In this document: piece after piece, positions 1-8,799 of the stretch
Layout: every line of letters starts with the position of its first letter
Numbering within the stretch: position 1 is the first letter of the stretch
Origin: Micrococcus lylae NBRC 15355
GTDB taxonomy: Bacteria > Actinomycetota > Actinomycetes > Actinomycetales > Micrococcaceae
DNA length: 64,000 nt
Assembly: GCF_001570885.1 (NCBI RefSeq)
Contig: NZ_BCSN01000004.1
Span: forward strand, 24,936 to 88,935
Reading direction: 5' to 3'
Program-made: the position numbers and the translations under genes
The notes under the pieces: model-generated
Database searches by the model: none
What the model saw: the letters and a program-made list of their open reading frames with translations, nothing else
What the model was told of the DNA's origin: nothing

Positions 1-948
1 CTCCGGGGCGATGTCCAGCAGCCGGCCGAGCCTGCGCAGCGGTGCGGCCGCCTCGGCGACCCAGGCCTCGTCAGCCCAGAGCTGCACGCCGTTGGCCGCT
101 GCAAGCCGGTCCGCGTCCCGGCCGAGCCCGTCCGAGACGTCCATCCCGCAGGCGAGTGCGCCGGCGCCTGCGGGCCCGGCCCCCAGCGGCGGCCGGGGGC
201 GCAGCTGGGCGCGAACGGCACGGACGAGCTCACGTGGACCGGGACGGTCCTGAGGCGCCAGTGCATGCCAGCGCTCCTCAAGCTCGGCGCGGTCGGTGAG
301 CAGCAGGGCGAGCCCCGCCGCCGCCCAGCCCGGCGCGCTCCCGGCGTGGACCACGGCGCCGCCCTCGCTGCGGACCGCCGCGAGGTCCTGCTCCCCCATG
401 GTCCGGCGCAGCACGCCGTGGGCTCCGGGCCGGCCGAGCACGGTGACGGCCAGTCCCGCACGGTCGGCGCCGCCGAGGTCGCCGCCGGCCACCCGGCACT
501 CGTCCGCGCCCAGACGCAGCAGGGCGGTGGCGAGGCCGCGGGCGACGCCGGCGATCCAGGCCGCCTCGGTCCGCCGCGGTCCCGTCAGAGCCATGACGAG
601 TGCCGTGGGCACTCCGCCCATCGCGTTGATGTCGGAGAGGTTCTGCGCCGCGGCCTTCCAGCCGACGTCGAAGCCACGGGTGCGGACGCCGGCCGGCCAG
701 GTCGGCAGCCAGTCGTGGCCCTCGGCCATGGAGTCCGTGGAGACGAGGGTGCCGCCGGGCGACACCGGCAGCAGGGCCGCGTCGTCCCCGATGCCCACGC
801 TGCCCTCCGGCCACGGACGGCGTTCTTCGACCACGGCCAGCTCCCGGCCGATCAGGCGCAGCACTCCGGCTTCGCCCAGACCGGCGAGCGTCCGGGCGCC
901 GTCGTCGTGGTGCTCAGCGGCGGGCACGGGGGCCTCCCCGCCCGGCAT
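1..948 (-). CDS. thiL: Thiamine-monophosphate kinase, C-terminus cut by window edge
   Basis: Phosphorylates thiamine monophosphate to thiamine diphosphate, the cofactor used by acetolactate synthase encoded farther along. The reading frame is open to the left edge and gives 316 residues, so only a few C-terminal residues are missing (family about 310-340). Visible motifs are GDDAAL near residue 55, STDSMAEGHDW near 70-80 (Mg-ATP and substrate aspartates), NLSDINAMGG near 105, and GMDVSDGL close to the cut end. The ATG overlaps the end of the upstream GTPase gene by 35 bp, so the two are probably cotranscribed. A start further downstream would remove that overlap but lose little. Identity is secure; the exact start is less so. 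Confidence 0.9.
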   Translation of the reverse strand, partial: MPGGEAPVPAAEHHDDGARTLAGLGEAGVLRLIGRELAVVEERRPWPEGSVGIGDDAALLPVSPGGTLVSTDSMAEGHDWLPTWPAGVRTRGFDVGWKAAAQNLSDINAMGGVPTALVMALTGPRRTEAAWIAGVARGLATALLRLGADECRVAGGDLGGADRAGLAVTVLGRPGAHGVLRRTMGEQDLAAVRSEGGAVVHAGSAPGWAAAGLALLLTDRAELEERWHALAPQDRPGPRELVRAVRAQLRPRPPLGAGPAGAGALACGMDVSDGLGRDADRLAAANGVQLWADEAWVAEAAAPLRRLGRLLDIAPE

Positions 949-2659
949 CTGCGCCCCGGGCCCGGGCGAGGGCGGCCCGGAAGTCCGCAAGCCGGGCGAT
1001 CTCCTCCTCCACCGGACGGATGACCTCGCGGCGGCCGACCTCGGTGGTGGCCTCCTCGAGGCGGCGGCGCGCCCTGCGGCCCCGTCCGCGCGCCGCGAGC
1101 CGGGCGAGCGGGATCGCCATCAGCGCCAACAGGATGCCGAGGGCGATGCCTGCGACCAGCAGGAGCGTCGGCAGCGGGAAGCCCTCCACCTGCGGTGCCT
1201 CGGGCAGGTGGAACTGCAGGTACGCGGCCAGCGCATAGACACCGAGCCAGCCGGCGCCCACCACTGCGGTGAGCAGGGCCAGCCACTGGAGCACGTTGAA
1301 CACCGGCCACCACCACGAGCCCTTGCCGGCCTGGAGGTCGGTGCCGGCGATGGCCTGGTCCACGGCGTCCGGCAGCCGCTCCTGGCGGCTGCGGCCGGCC
1401 CGGCGGGTCGAGGCCTCCCACGGCTCGGGGGCGCCGGCGGAGGCATCGATGACGAGCGAACGGACTGCGGCGGCCACGGCGGCCTTCTGAGTGCCGCTGC
1501 GCTCCGGCAGGGAGGTGCGGTGCAGCGACGGATCGTGCTCCGGGGCGTCCCCGTCCCGCTGCGGCAGCGGACGGGACGGCAGCAGGTGCAGCCGACGCAG
1601 CGGGTCCGTGCGGAAACGGTGGGTCCAGCGCAGCAGGGGCCAGCCCGTGGCGCGGGTGGCGCGCAGGCGGTAGGACCCCTCGACCGCACGGACCACGGCG
1701 GGCACGCCGCCGGCCACGGCGAGGTCACGGCCGAGGCGCTCTGCCCTGCCGGAGCCGACGCCGGCAGGCTCTCCCTTGCCGGAGGCGGCGTCCAAGGCGT
1801 CCGCGTGGGCGGCGACGTCCGCGGACAGGCGTGCGGAGGCGGCGCCGCGCTCGGCGACGATGCGGGCGATCTGCGCGCCGACCTCGTCCAGGCCCTCTCC
1901 GGTGCGGGCGGAGGCGGCCATGACCCGCACATCTCCCAGCCCGTGGCCGGTGAGCATGCGACGCAGGGAGGCGATGACCTCGTCCCGGTCGCGCACCTGG
2001 ATGCGATCCACCTGGTTGAGGACCACCAGGGTTACAGCGGCGTGGGAGCCCATGGTGGCCAGGAAGTCGCGGTGCAGCACGGCGTCGGCATACTTCTCCG
2101 GATCCACCACGAAGACGAGCACGTCCACGTGTCCGGCGAGACGTTCGGTGACCGTGCGGTTCTCGCGGACCACGGAGTCCACGTCCGGCAGGTCCAGCAG
2201 GATCAGGCCGGTGGCGTCGGCACCCTCGCGGCGGCCGATCCCGAACAAGCCCTGACGGCCCTGGTCCAGGTGCGGGGCGTCGTCCAGAAGGTGGCGCTGC
2301 TTCACGCCGAGCCAGTCCAGCAGCGCGGCGGCGCCGCCGCCCTCGCCCGTCTGGTCCTGGCCGCGGCCCACGCCCCAGACGGCGGCGAGCGCCTCGGAGG
2401 TGGTCGGACGGGTGGCCGCCACACGGGCCAGCTCGCGGCCGGTCAGGGCGTTGAACAGGGAAGACTTGCCGGAGCCGGTGGCCCCGAAGAAGCCCACCAC
2501 CGTGTGGTCCGCAGAGAGCGAGGTCCGCACGGAGGCGGCGTCCATGGCGGCGTGGGCGTCGTCCACCACGGGGTCCGGCAGGCGGTCACGGCCGAGTTCC
2601 GCGGCCTCGCCCAGGGCGGCCAGACGGTCGTGCAGGCTCGGGGCGGTGCTGCGGCTCAT
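914..2659 (-). CDS. Dynamin-like GTPase with C-terminal membrane hairpin (DynB-like)
   Basis: 581-residue P-loop GTPase. Seen directly: G1 loop GATGSGKSS at residues 59-67, a G3-like DLPDVDS replacing DxxG, and a canonical G4 NQVD. The C-terminal third has two hydrophobic segments (around residues 430-520) followed by an Arg/Glu-rich cytoplasmic tail. This resembles the tandem dynamin-like pair DynA/DynB of Streptomyces, which helps hold the FtsZ ring at septa; a division or membrane-remodelling role here is inference. The ATG overlaps the stop of the upstream GTPase in an ATGA junction, so the pair is translationally coupled and probably hetero-oligomeric. Other bacterial GTPases of unknown function (YfjP-like) are an alternative family name. 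Confidence 0.75.
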   Translation of the reverse strand: MSRSTAPSLHDRLAALGEAAELGRDRLPDPVVDDAHAAMDAASVRTSLSADHTVVGFFGATGSGKSSLFNALTGRELARVAATRPTTSEALAAVWGVGRGQDQTGEGGGAAALLDWLGVKQRHLLDDAPHLDQGRQGLFGIGRREGADATGLILLDLPDVDSVVRENRTVTERLAGHVDVLVFVVDPEKYADAVLHRDFLATMGSHAAVTLVVLNQVDRIQVRDRDEVIASLRRMLTGHGLGDVRVMAASARTGEGLDEVGAQIARIVAERGAASARLSADVAAHADALDAASGKGEPAGVGSGRAERLGRDLAVAGGVPAVVRAVEGSYRLRATRATGWPLLRWTHRFRTDPLRRLHLLPSRPLPQRDGDAPEHDPSLHRTSLPERSGTQKAAVAAAVRSLVIDASAGAPEPWEASTRRAGRSRQERLPDAVDQAIAGTDLQAGKGSWWWPVFNVLQWLALLTAVVGAGWLGVYALAAYLQFHLPEAPQVEGFPLPTLLLVAGIALGILLALMAIPLARLAARGRGRRARRRLEEATTEVGRREVIRPVEEEIARLADFRAALARARGADAGRGGPRARR

Positions 2660-4524
2660 GCGTGGTCCTCCTCCGGGTCCACGATGGACACGGCCTCGTC
2701 ATCCAGGTCCTGGGCGTGGTGCCCGCCGGATCGGGCCGCGTCGGTGTCGGTGCCGGGCGCCCCGACGGTCGTCGGGGTTCCGGAGAGGCCGGAGCGCAGG
2801 GACGGGGCCAGGCGGCGCAGGGCGGCGGTGTCCTCGGCGGTGCGCTTCCGCTCGACCAGCGGCAGGAACTGGTCGGACAGGGCGCCGTCGAGCAGTCGTC
2901 GGACGCGCATGTCCAGCAGGTCGTTCGCTTTCTTGGCCATGCGTCGCACCGCGTCCTCGCCGAAGATCGACTCGAGCAGCTTCTGGCCGACGACGGCGGT
3001 GCCGCCTGCGATGCCGACCTCCAGGCCGACGAGGCCGCCGGTGGAGGCGAAGGAGAGGACCATGAGGGCCACCGCGGCGCCGTTGACACCGAACGCGGCC
3101 AGGCGGGCCTTGGTGCGTCGACCGGCGCCCTCCTCCTGGATGAGGGCGAGCACGTCCTGCTGCCAGGCGCGGATGACGCCGGCCGCCTCCTCCGAGAATC
3201 CGCTCGGCAGGGCGCCGAGGTTGCGGCCGGACAGGACGGCGCTGCCGGCCGGCTCGGCCTTCCAGCGGCGCTCGATGTCCTCGGCGGCGTCGGCGGCGGC
3301 CTCCACGATCACGGCGTGCAGTCCGGTCTCCAGAGCGGTCTCGACCTGCTCCGGCAGAGCCGGGCGGCCGCGGACGAACGCCGCGAGTCGGTCGCGCATG
3401 CGGCCGATGCCGGACTCCAGGCCGCGGAAGAACTCGCCGGTGCCGACGAAGTCCTGCCAGCGGGCGAGGACCTCACCGCGCAGCAGGGTGCCGTCCGACG
3501 TGGCCTCCTCGACCTTCGTGGCGGCGCGGTCGGTGGCCTCGGCCACGATGCGGGCCAGGGCGTCGGCCGCAGACTGCTGCTCGGCCTCGGCGTCCGCCAG
3601 GGCGTCGACGCGCTGGGCCAGCTGGGCCAGGACGCCGTCCACCGTGCGGCGGGCGACCGCCGAGCGGGCGGCGGCGTCCTCGGCGAGCTCCGTGAGCCAC
3701 CGGCGCAGCCCTGCGACGTGCTCCTCGGGGAGCAGGCCCCGCTCGTCGAACCGGGTCTCCGGGATCACGTGGACCGGGGAGTCGGCCAGGCCGCGCTCGG
3801 AGAGCATCCGGCGCAGGTCCGGGACGACGTCCTGCTCGGCACCGTCCGGGACGCGTCCCAGGACGATGGCCACGGTGATGTCGCGCGCGGCGGCCTCACC
3901 CAGCAGCTGCCACGGCACGGCGTCCGCGTAACGGTGCGCGGTGGTGGTGAAGATCCAGAGGTCTGCGGCTTCGAGCAGCTGGCGGGACAGTGCGCGGTTG
4001 TCGTCCGAGACGGAGTCGATGTCCGGGGCGTCGACCATCGCGATGCCGGCCGGCAGCGCGGGCTCCGCCACGAGGGCCACGGTGTCCATGGCACTGCCGT
4101 CCGGCTCCACCGGGCCGGCGGAGACGGAGCGGTGCACACGGACGCGGGCGAGCTCGGGCAGCACCCGTGGACCGGAGAACCAGTGCTCGTCGTCCGGGTG
4201 GTGCAGCAGCAGGGGCTGGCGGGTGGTGGGGCGCAGCGCCGAGGAGCGGGAGAACTCGTGGCCCACGAGGGCGTTCACGAGGGTGGACTTTCCGGCGCCG
4301 GTGGAGCCGCCGACGACGGCCAGCAGAGGCGCGTCGAGCGAGTCCAGCCGAGGCAGGACGTAGTCGTCGATCTGGTGCAGCGTGCGTTCACGCAGGGCGC
4401 GCTGATCGGCCACGCCGGAGGTCTCGAGGGACAGCTCGACGGCGTCGGCGTGGGAGCGCGCGGCCCGGACGGTCTCCTGGACCGCCTCGAGCGCAGCGGC
4501 GTCGCGGTGGGAAGTGTTCGTCAC
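2656..4524 (-). CDS. Dynamin-like GTPase, first of a tandem pair (DynA-like)
   Basis: About 622 residues, counted from the GTG preceding TNTSHRD. The open frame runs further upstream, but that stretch is Arg-rich and unlike protein. The P-loop GGSTGAGKST lies at residues 72-81, with a G3-like DAPDIDS. The position where G4 (N/TKxD) is expected reads IVLGRVPDG, so the guanine-specifying Asn/Asp is not recognisable. Long Ala/Glu-rich helical stretches follow, then a hydrophobic hairpin-like region near residues 480-530 (FGVNGAAVALMVLSFAST). Partner of the overlapping downstream GTPase. Loss of G4 in only one partner suggests unequal roles in nucleotide handling. No convincing ribosome-binding site precedes the chosen GTG. 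Confidence 0.7.
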   Translation of the reverse strand: MTNTSHRDAAALEAVQETVRAARSHADAVELSLETSGVADQRALRERTLHQIDDYVLPRLDSLDAPLLAVVGGSTGAGKSTLVNALVGHEFSRSSALRPTTRQPLLLHHPDDEHWFSGPRVLPELARVRVHRSVSAGPVEPDGSAMDTVALVAEPALPAGIAMVDAPDIDSVSDDNRALSRQLLEAADLWIFTTTAHRYADAVPWQLLGEAAARDITVAIVLGRVPDGAEQDVVPDLRRMLSERGLADSPVHVIPETRFDERGLLPEEHVAGLRRWLTELAEDAAARSAVARRTVDGVLAQLAQRVDALADAEAEQQSAADALARIVAEATDRAATKVEEATSDGTLLRGEVLARWQDFVGTGEFFRGLESGIGRMRDRLAAFVRGRPALPEQVETALETGLHAVIVEAAADAAEDIERRWKAEPAGSAVLSGRNLGALPSGFSEEAAGVIRAWQQDVLALIQEEGAGRRTKARLAAFGVNGAAVALMVLSFASTGGLVGLEVGIAGGTAVVGQKLLESIFGEDAVRRMAKKANDLLDMRVRRLLDGALSDQFLPLVERKRTAEDTAALRRLAPSLRSGLSGTPTTVGAPGTDTDAARSGGHHAQDLDDEAVSIVDPEEDHA

Positions 4525-4631
4525 CCGCCCATGATGGCACGTGGGCGGGCGCCGGCCACGCCCTGTCAGATCCCCTCCGCGCACCGCGCGTCGGTGCCCG
4601 GTCACCGACGGTGCCTCCGCGGCCTGCTCCC

Positions 4632-4637
4632 TATAGT
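4632..4637 (+). promoter_or_regulatory. -10 box TATAGT, leaderless start
   Basis: TATAGT ends 7 nt before the GTG of the glycosyltransferase gene, leaving no room for a ribosome-binding site. This spacing puts the transcription start at or next to the start codon. No clear -35 hexamer is visible. It is one of more than a dozen such arrangements in the window. Confidence 0.6.
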
Positions 4638-4644
4638 GGACGGT

Positions 4645-7122
4645 GTGACGTTCATCGCTCTGCCTCCGCACTGGTCTCCTCCGTCGCTGTCGGGCGGCCT
4701 GCTCTCCGACGAGTCGTGGACCGGACCCTCCGTGCGGTACCTGCGCTGCGCCGACGACGCCCCCGAGGTCCTGGAGCATCGGCGCGCAGGCAGCGACTAC
4801 CTGGTCCACGCCGGCACGCTGGGCGACCTCTCCCGCCCCGGACCGGGCCTCCCCCCTCGGGGGGAGACGACCGGGCTCGCGGTCGACCTCGTGACGGAGG
4901 CACCGAGCACGAAGGCGATCGTCGTCGACGTGGCGGTGGTGGAGTTCGACGACCGGGGCACGAAGTCACGGGTCACCTTCGTGCCCGCCAACGCCCCGAC
5001 GGTTCACGTGCTCCGCGGAGACTGCGAGCGGTTCCGTCTGGCCCTGCGGATCCGCGGCGCCGGACGGATCCGGCTGAAGCATGTCGGGGTGGCTCCCCTC
5101 ACCGACCGCTCCCGCGCCGCCTGGAACACACCGGCGGGCGTGGCGCCGTTCGTCGCCGCGCTTTTGCGCCGTGCCGCGCCGCTCGCCCAGCGCTCGCAGG
5201 CCGAGGCCTGGCGCCGCGCCGGAGGGGGCCCCACCACCTGGGGCATGTTCGATCCGACCGCAGGCGGCACCGTCCTGTGGCCCGTGGACACCGACGAGGA
5301 CGGCGGCACCGCCATGCTCGCCCGTTCGCTCGAGTCCTCGGGCGAACAGTGGATCCGACGCGAGGCCCTGGCGGCCGCTTCGGACGACGTCGTCGAGGCG
5401 GCGGCCGCGCACCACGTCATCGCGACCGCCGGAGACGATGCCGCTCGCCGCCGGCTGGAGGGGTTCCTGGCCCACGGCCTGTCGGTGGTGACGGACCAGA
5501 GCGCGTGGGTGCGCCGGACCGCCCCGCAGATCCATGCGGTCCCGGTGGATCAGGACCTCGCCTACCTGAACCGCCCCCTGCGCCGCTACGAGGCGGCCGC
5601 CCGGACGGCGGCCGCCTGGGAGGCCGCGGACCGGCTGGAGTCCGGCTCCCCCACCCGACCGCGCCTGACGGTGCTGGCGCTGTACGACCGCGCGCCGACG
5701 ACGGATGTCCCCGAGGCGCCGGCCTGCGCAGACCTGCTGGTCCGCACCGTGGAGGACTTCCCTCTGCCGGAGGCCCTGGACGCCTTCTGCCGCGCCGAGG
5801 GCGTCGATGTGCTCGTGCCGCTGCGCGCCGGCGACCGGCACGGACGTCGGTACCTGCACAGCAGGGTGCTGCCTTTCCTGTCCCTGGAGGTCGACCGGGT
5901 CGTCCAGCCGATCACGATGGCGGACCTCGAGCGCCGCCAAGCAGACGGAGAGCCCCTTGCCGAGATCCTGGCCGGCTGCCATGTGGGCGTCCACGACCGC
6001 GGCGACGTCTGGACGAGCGGACTCTCCCTGTCGGCGGCGCCGGCCTCCGCCTGGCTGTGGGGCGTGCCCGACGGCGGTCGCGCCTTCGCCGTGGACCCGT
6101 TCGAGCTGGACTGCCCGCCGGGAAAGCTGTTCGCAGATCCGGATCCGGCCGAGGACACCGCCCATGCCTCCGGTCCCGACCTGACCGTCGTCCTGCCGGT
6201 CTACAACAACGGACGGCACCTGCTGGAGACGGCTCTGCCCTCGCTGGCCCGTCAGGAGTGCTGGCCCCGGATGCACGTCATGCTGGTGGACGACGGCTCC
6301 ACGGACGGACGCACCCCGGACGTGTGCCGCTCGCTGGCGGAACACTGTCCGCGGATCACGGTCCACCTGTTCGAGGACGGCGGGTCCGGCTCCGCGTCGC
6401 GTCCGCGCAACTGGGGCGTGGAGCAGGTCCGCACGGAGCTCGTCTCCTTCCTCGACCCGGACAACGAGATCAGCCCCGGCGGCTACGACCGGCTTCTCGA
6501 CCTGTACGTCGCCCGCCGGGCAGAGGAGCGGACGCCGGACCTCGTCTCGGGCTTCCAGGTGAAGATCGGCGACGACGCCCGGGTGATGGCCCGCCACGCC
6601 TTCGGGGACCGTGAGGTGGCGGACGCGCGCCGGGAGTTCTTCCGCGGGCGCCACTTCCCCACCGTGTCGACCCAGGCGGCCGTGCTGCGCACGCAGTTCC
6701 TGCGCTCGGCCGGCATCCGCTTCGTCGAGTCGGCCTCCGGCGAGGACACGCTGTACGGCTGGGAGGTCCTCCTCGCAGCGGAGAACGCGGTCTTCACGGA
6801 CCGTGCACACCTGGTCTACGTGGCGGACCGGGCCGGCTCCGTCACCAACGACGCCTCCGCACGACTGTTCCACAAGCACCTCGTGGTGGAGCACGCCCGT
6901 CTCGCCTGGCTGCAGGAGAACGACCTGCTGGAGACCTTCTGCTCCGGTCAGCTGCAGCGCTCCCTCGACACCTGGTACGCACCGCTGCTCGAGCAGGTGG
7001 CTCCCGAGGAGCGGGCCGAGGCGGAGTCCGTGCTCGCCGAGATCGTGGCCCTGTACCCGACCGGGGCGCCTGCGGCCGAGCAGGCCGCCGGCGGCGCCCC
7101 GTCCTCGTCCGACGACGGCTGA
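4645..7122 (+). CDS. Large two-domain family 2 glycosyltransferase
   Basis: 825 residues from the GTG directly behind TATAGT. Residues about 1-500 form an unrecognised N-terminal region with beta-rich stretches (RFRLALRIRGAGRIRLKHVG). Residues about 510-650 are a GT-A fold: LPVYNNG at the start, VDDGSTDG near 547 and FLDPDN near 603 supplying the nucleotide-sugar and metal-binding aspartates. The rest is helical and ends in a low-complexity Ala/Ser tail. It has no transmembrane segment, so it is likely a cytoplasmic glycosyltransferase for a cell-wall or surface polymer; the sugar cannot be read from sequence. It lies opposite in strand to its neighbours and ends at a strong hairpin shared with tRNA-Glu. 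Confidence 0.75.
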   Translation: MTFIALPPHWSPPSLSGGLLSDESWTGPSVRYLRCADDAPEVLEHRRAGSDYLVHAGTLGDLSRPGPGLPPRGETTGLAVDLVTEAPSTKAIVVDVAVVEFDDRGTKSRVTFVPANAPTVHVLRGDCERFRLALRIRGAGRIRLKHVGVAPLTDRSRAAWNTPAGVAPFVAALLRRAAPLAQRSQAEAWRRAGGGPTTWGMFDPTAGGTVLWPVDTDEDGGTAMLARSLESSGEQWIRREALAAASDDVVEAAAAHHVIATAGDDAARRRLEGFLAHGLSVVTDQSAWVRRTAPQIHAVPVDQDLAYLNRPLRRYEAAARTAAAWEAADRLESGSPTRPRLTVLALYDRAPTTDVPEAPACADLLVRTVEDFPLPEALDAFCRAEGVDVLVPLRAGDRHGRRYLHSRVLPFLSLEVDRVVQPITMADLERRQADGEPLAEILAGCHVGVHDRGDVWTSGLSLSAAPASAWLWGVPDGGRAFAVDPFELDCPPGKLFADPDPAEDTAHASGPDLTVVLPVYNNGRHLLETALPSLARQECWPRMHVMLVDDGSTDGRTPDVCRSLAEHCPRITVHLFEDGGSGSASRPRNWGVEQVRTELVSFLDPDNEISPGGYDRLLDLYVARRAEERTPDLVSGFQVKIGDDARVMARHAFGDREVADARREFFRGRHFPTVSTQAAVLRTQFLRSAGIRFVESASGEDTLYGWEVLLAAENAVFTDRAHLVYVADRAGSVTNDASARLFHKHLVVEHARLAWLQENDLLETFCSGQLQRSLDTWYAPLLEQVAPEERAEAESVLAEIVALYPTGAPAAEQAAGGAPSSSDDG

Positions 7123-7140
7123 GCCGCGTCCGGCAGACGC

Positions 7141-7174
7141 ACGAGAGCCCCGGTCCGAAGACCGGGGCTCTCGT
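7141..7174. terminator. Bidirectional hairpin between glycosyltransferase and tRNA-Glu
   Basis: A perfect 15-bp stem closes a CGAA loop. The arms contain CGAGAGCCCCGGTC and its complement. It lies 18 nt after the glycosyltransferase stop and directly downstream of the first tRNA-Glu on the other strand, so it can serve both. There is no long T-tract, as is usual in high-GC actinobacteria. Confidence 0.8.
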
Positions 7175-7179
7175 CACGA

Positions 7180-7255
7180 TGGTGACCCCAGCGGGATTTG
7201 AACCCGCGTTACCGCCGTGAGAGGGCGGCGTACTAGGCCGCTATACGATGGGGCC
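7180..7255 (-). tRNA. tRNA-Glu(CTC), copy 1, CCA encoded
   Basis: Complete cloverleaf: GGCCCCA acceptor, anticodon loop CTCTCAC with anticodon CTC, T-loop TTCAAAT, discriminator A and an encoded CCA end. The tRNA body is identical to the copy 312 bp away. A promoter-like pair lies upstream (-35 TTGCCC, 16-nt spacer, -10 TACATT). With gltX close by on the same strand, substrate and synthetase genes are clustered. Confidence 0.95.
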
Positions 7256-7300
7256 GAGCCGTTGCTCCGGGCGACGTGTGCCGTCCGCGGCAACTCCACA

Positions 7301-7328
7301 AATGTAGCAGGGCCCCGCCTCCGGGCAA
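7301..7328 (-). promoter_or_regulatory. Promoter of tRNA-Glu copy 1
   Basis: On the minus strand TTGCCC is followed after 16 nt by TACATT. Transcription would start about 40 nt before the tRNA 5' end. The spacing fits a housekeeping sigma factor, and no other gene lies between it and the tRNA. Confidence 0.5.
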
Positions 7329-7454
7329 AATCGGCGGTCGAGGCAGCGGCGCGCCGTCCCCGGCAACGGGACCGGCTGCCGGCCCCGCGAGCGCCCGGAC
7401 GGACGGCCCCCGCCGGACTGACGGCACGTCCGGCGCAACGGCATCGCGGACGCA

Positions 7455-7486
7455 CGAAAGCCCCGGTCCGAAGACCGGGGCTTTCG
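7455..7486. terminator. Terminator hairpin of tRNA-Glu copy 2
   Basis: A 14-bp perfect stem with the same CGAA loop as the hairpin behind tRNA-Glu copy 1. It differs by one compensated pair (GAAAG against GAGAG at the base). It sits directly downstream of the second tRNA-Glu and isolates it from copy 1. The similarity shows that tRNA and terminator were duplicated together. Confidence 0.8.
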
Positions 7487-7491
7487 CGGGT

Positions 7492-7567
7492 TGGTGACCC
7501 CAGCGGGATTTGAACCCGCGTTACCGCCGTGAGAGGGCGGCGTACTAGGCCGCTATACGATGGGGCC
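7492..7567 (-). tRNA. tRNA-Glu(CTC), copy 2, CCA encoded
   Basis: Same sequence as copy 1, including anticodon CTC and the CCA end. It is followed by its own terminator. A TAGGCT -10-like box lies about 40 nt upstream, between it and tRNA-Gln, so it may have its own promoter as well as readthrough from tRNA-Gln. Confidence 0.95.
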
Positions 7568-7627
7568 GAGAGCGTTGTCCCGACTCGCGTCGGAGCAACT
7601 CGAGAAGCCTACCACAGCTTCTGCGAG

Positions 7628-7699
7628 CTGGGGTACCAGGACTCGAACCTAGAATGACGGTACCAGAAACCGTTGTGTTGCCAATTACACCATACCCCA
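7628..7699 (-). tRNA. tRNA-Gln(CTG), CCA not encoded
   Basis: 72-nt cloverleaf with TGGGGTA/TACCCCA acceptor, anticodon loop TTCTGGT (anticodon CTG) and T-loop TTCGAGT. The discriminator is G and the following bases are not CCA. In actinobacteria Gln-tRNA is made by misacylation by GltX followed by GatCAB amidation, so its position beside gltX and tRNA-Glu is meaningful. The 200 bp upstream, to the HAD gene, hold no gene that I can see. Confidence 0.93.
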
Positions 7700-7907
7700 C
7701 TGCCGGTCAATGCTTGACTGACCGTCAGCACGTTATTCACGAACGTGTGTTCCCGGGTTCCCCCGGCAACGAGTAAGAACTCTACACGTCCTTCCCTGCG
7801 AGTGCAAAACCGGCGGCGCGTGATCTCCACCATCCGTCGCAGCGGCGCGCCCGGACGCCTCTGCCGGCCGCGCCCCTCGCGCCTGCGCGCCGCCAGCCGA
7901 GTCCTCC

Positions 7908-8768
7908 TCAGAGCCAGGCACGCAATGCCTCGAGCGAGCCGATCCGCCAGCAGCCCCGCTCCGGCTCCCGCACCGGCGCAGCCGTGGCACGACGGATCTC
8001 ATGCCCGCTTGGGTCCACCGGCTCCGTGCCGGCGCCCTCCCCGGAGCCGTCCGCCGTGTCCGCGGCATCGCGGACAGACCAGACCGGCACGAGCCCGGCA
8101 CCGCTCGCGCCGGCGACATCGTGCTTCAGGCTGTCCCCGACGAAGAGCGTCCGCGCCGGCTCGGTGCGGAGCCCTGCGCAGCCGGCCAGGAACGGGGCCG
8201 CATCCGGCTTGGGCGCACCGACCGTGTCGGACCCCACGACCACGTCGATCCACCCCAGGCCGATCGCCGCGGCCTTGCCGCGCTGGTACTCCTCGACGTT
8301 GTTGGTGACGATCCCGACGGGGCGCCCCGAGGCCCGGACCTGCTCGAGCACCGCGGCGACCTCGGGGAACAGCCTCCAGTGGGAGCGCACGAGGTGCTCG
8401 TACTCCGTCACCCAGAGCTGCGCATCCGGCACCGCCGCGGCGCCAGGCGCCCCGAGCCCCTGCAGGGCGTCGGCGGCCCGTGCCAGGCGCTGCTCCGCGA
8501 AGGTCAGCTCTCCGGCGATGTACCGCTGGTAGTGCCCGCGCACGTCTGCGGCGAAGTCGACGGCCGCGGCCCGCAGCGGCCCCTCTCCCAGGGCGTCCAC
8601 GCCGGGCCACTGTCGGCAGACGGTGGCGGTGAAGGCGGCCCGCTGGGCGGTCTTCAGGTCCAGCAGGGTGTCGTCGAGGTCGAACAGGACGCCGTCCCAC
8701 GCCGGAGCCCCGGAGGCGTCGGCCTCCGGGGCTCCGGACTGGGACCGGCCGTCATGGCGGTCGGTCAT
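7908..8768 (-). CDS. HAD-superfamily phosphatase
   Basis: 286 residues. Motif I DLDDTLLD has nucleophile D30 and D32. A helical cap follows, then the motif II region IVTNN, and motif III/IV FVGDSLKHD near residue 220. This is the L-2-haloacid dehalogenase/YjjG-like branch. The substrate is probably a small phosphate ester or nucleotide but cannot be assigned. GAGGGA lies 4 nt before the ATG. It begins 31 bp after the gltX stop and is probably in the same transcript. The first 25 residues are low-complexity and may be extra to the fold. Confidence 0.8.
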   Translation of the reverse strand: MTDRHDGRSQSGAPEADASGAPAWDGVLFDLDDTLLDLKTAQRAAFTATVCRQWPGVDALGEGPLRAAAVDFAADVRGHYQRYIAGELTFAEQRLARAADALQGLGAPGAAAVPDAQLWVTEYEHLVRSHWRLFPEVAAVLEQVRASGRPVGIVTNNVEEYQRGKAAAIGLGWIDVVVGSDTVGAPKPDAAPFLAGCAGLRTEPARTLFVGDSLKHDVAGASGAGLVPVWSVRDAADTADGSGEGAGTEPVDPSGHEIRRATAAPVREPERGCWRIGSLEALRAWL

Positions 8769-8799
8769 CGCGTCCCTCCGCTCGGCGTCGGCACCAGGC

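Noticed and set aside
296..3931. Very long plus-strand open frame over the thiL and GTPase genes
   Set aside because: It is antisense of three well-supported minus-strand genes, with Arg/Ala/Pro-rich translation and no family features. In DNA this GC-rich, long shadow frames are expected.
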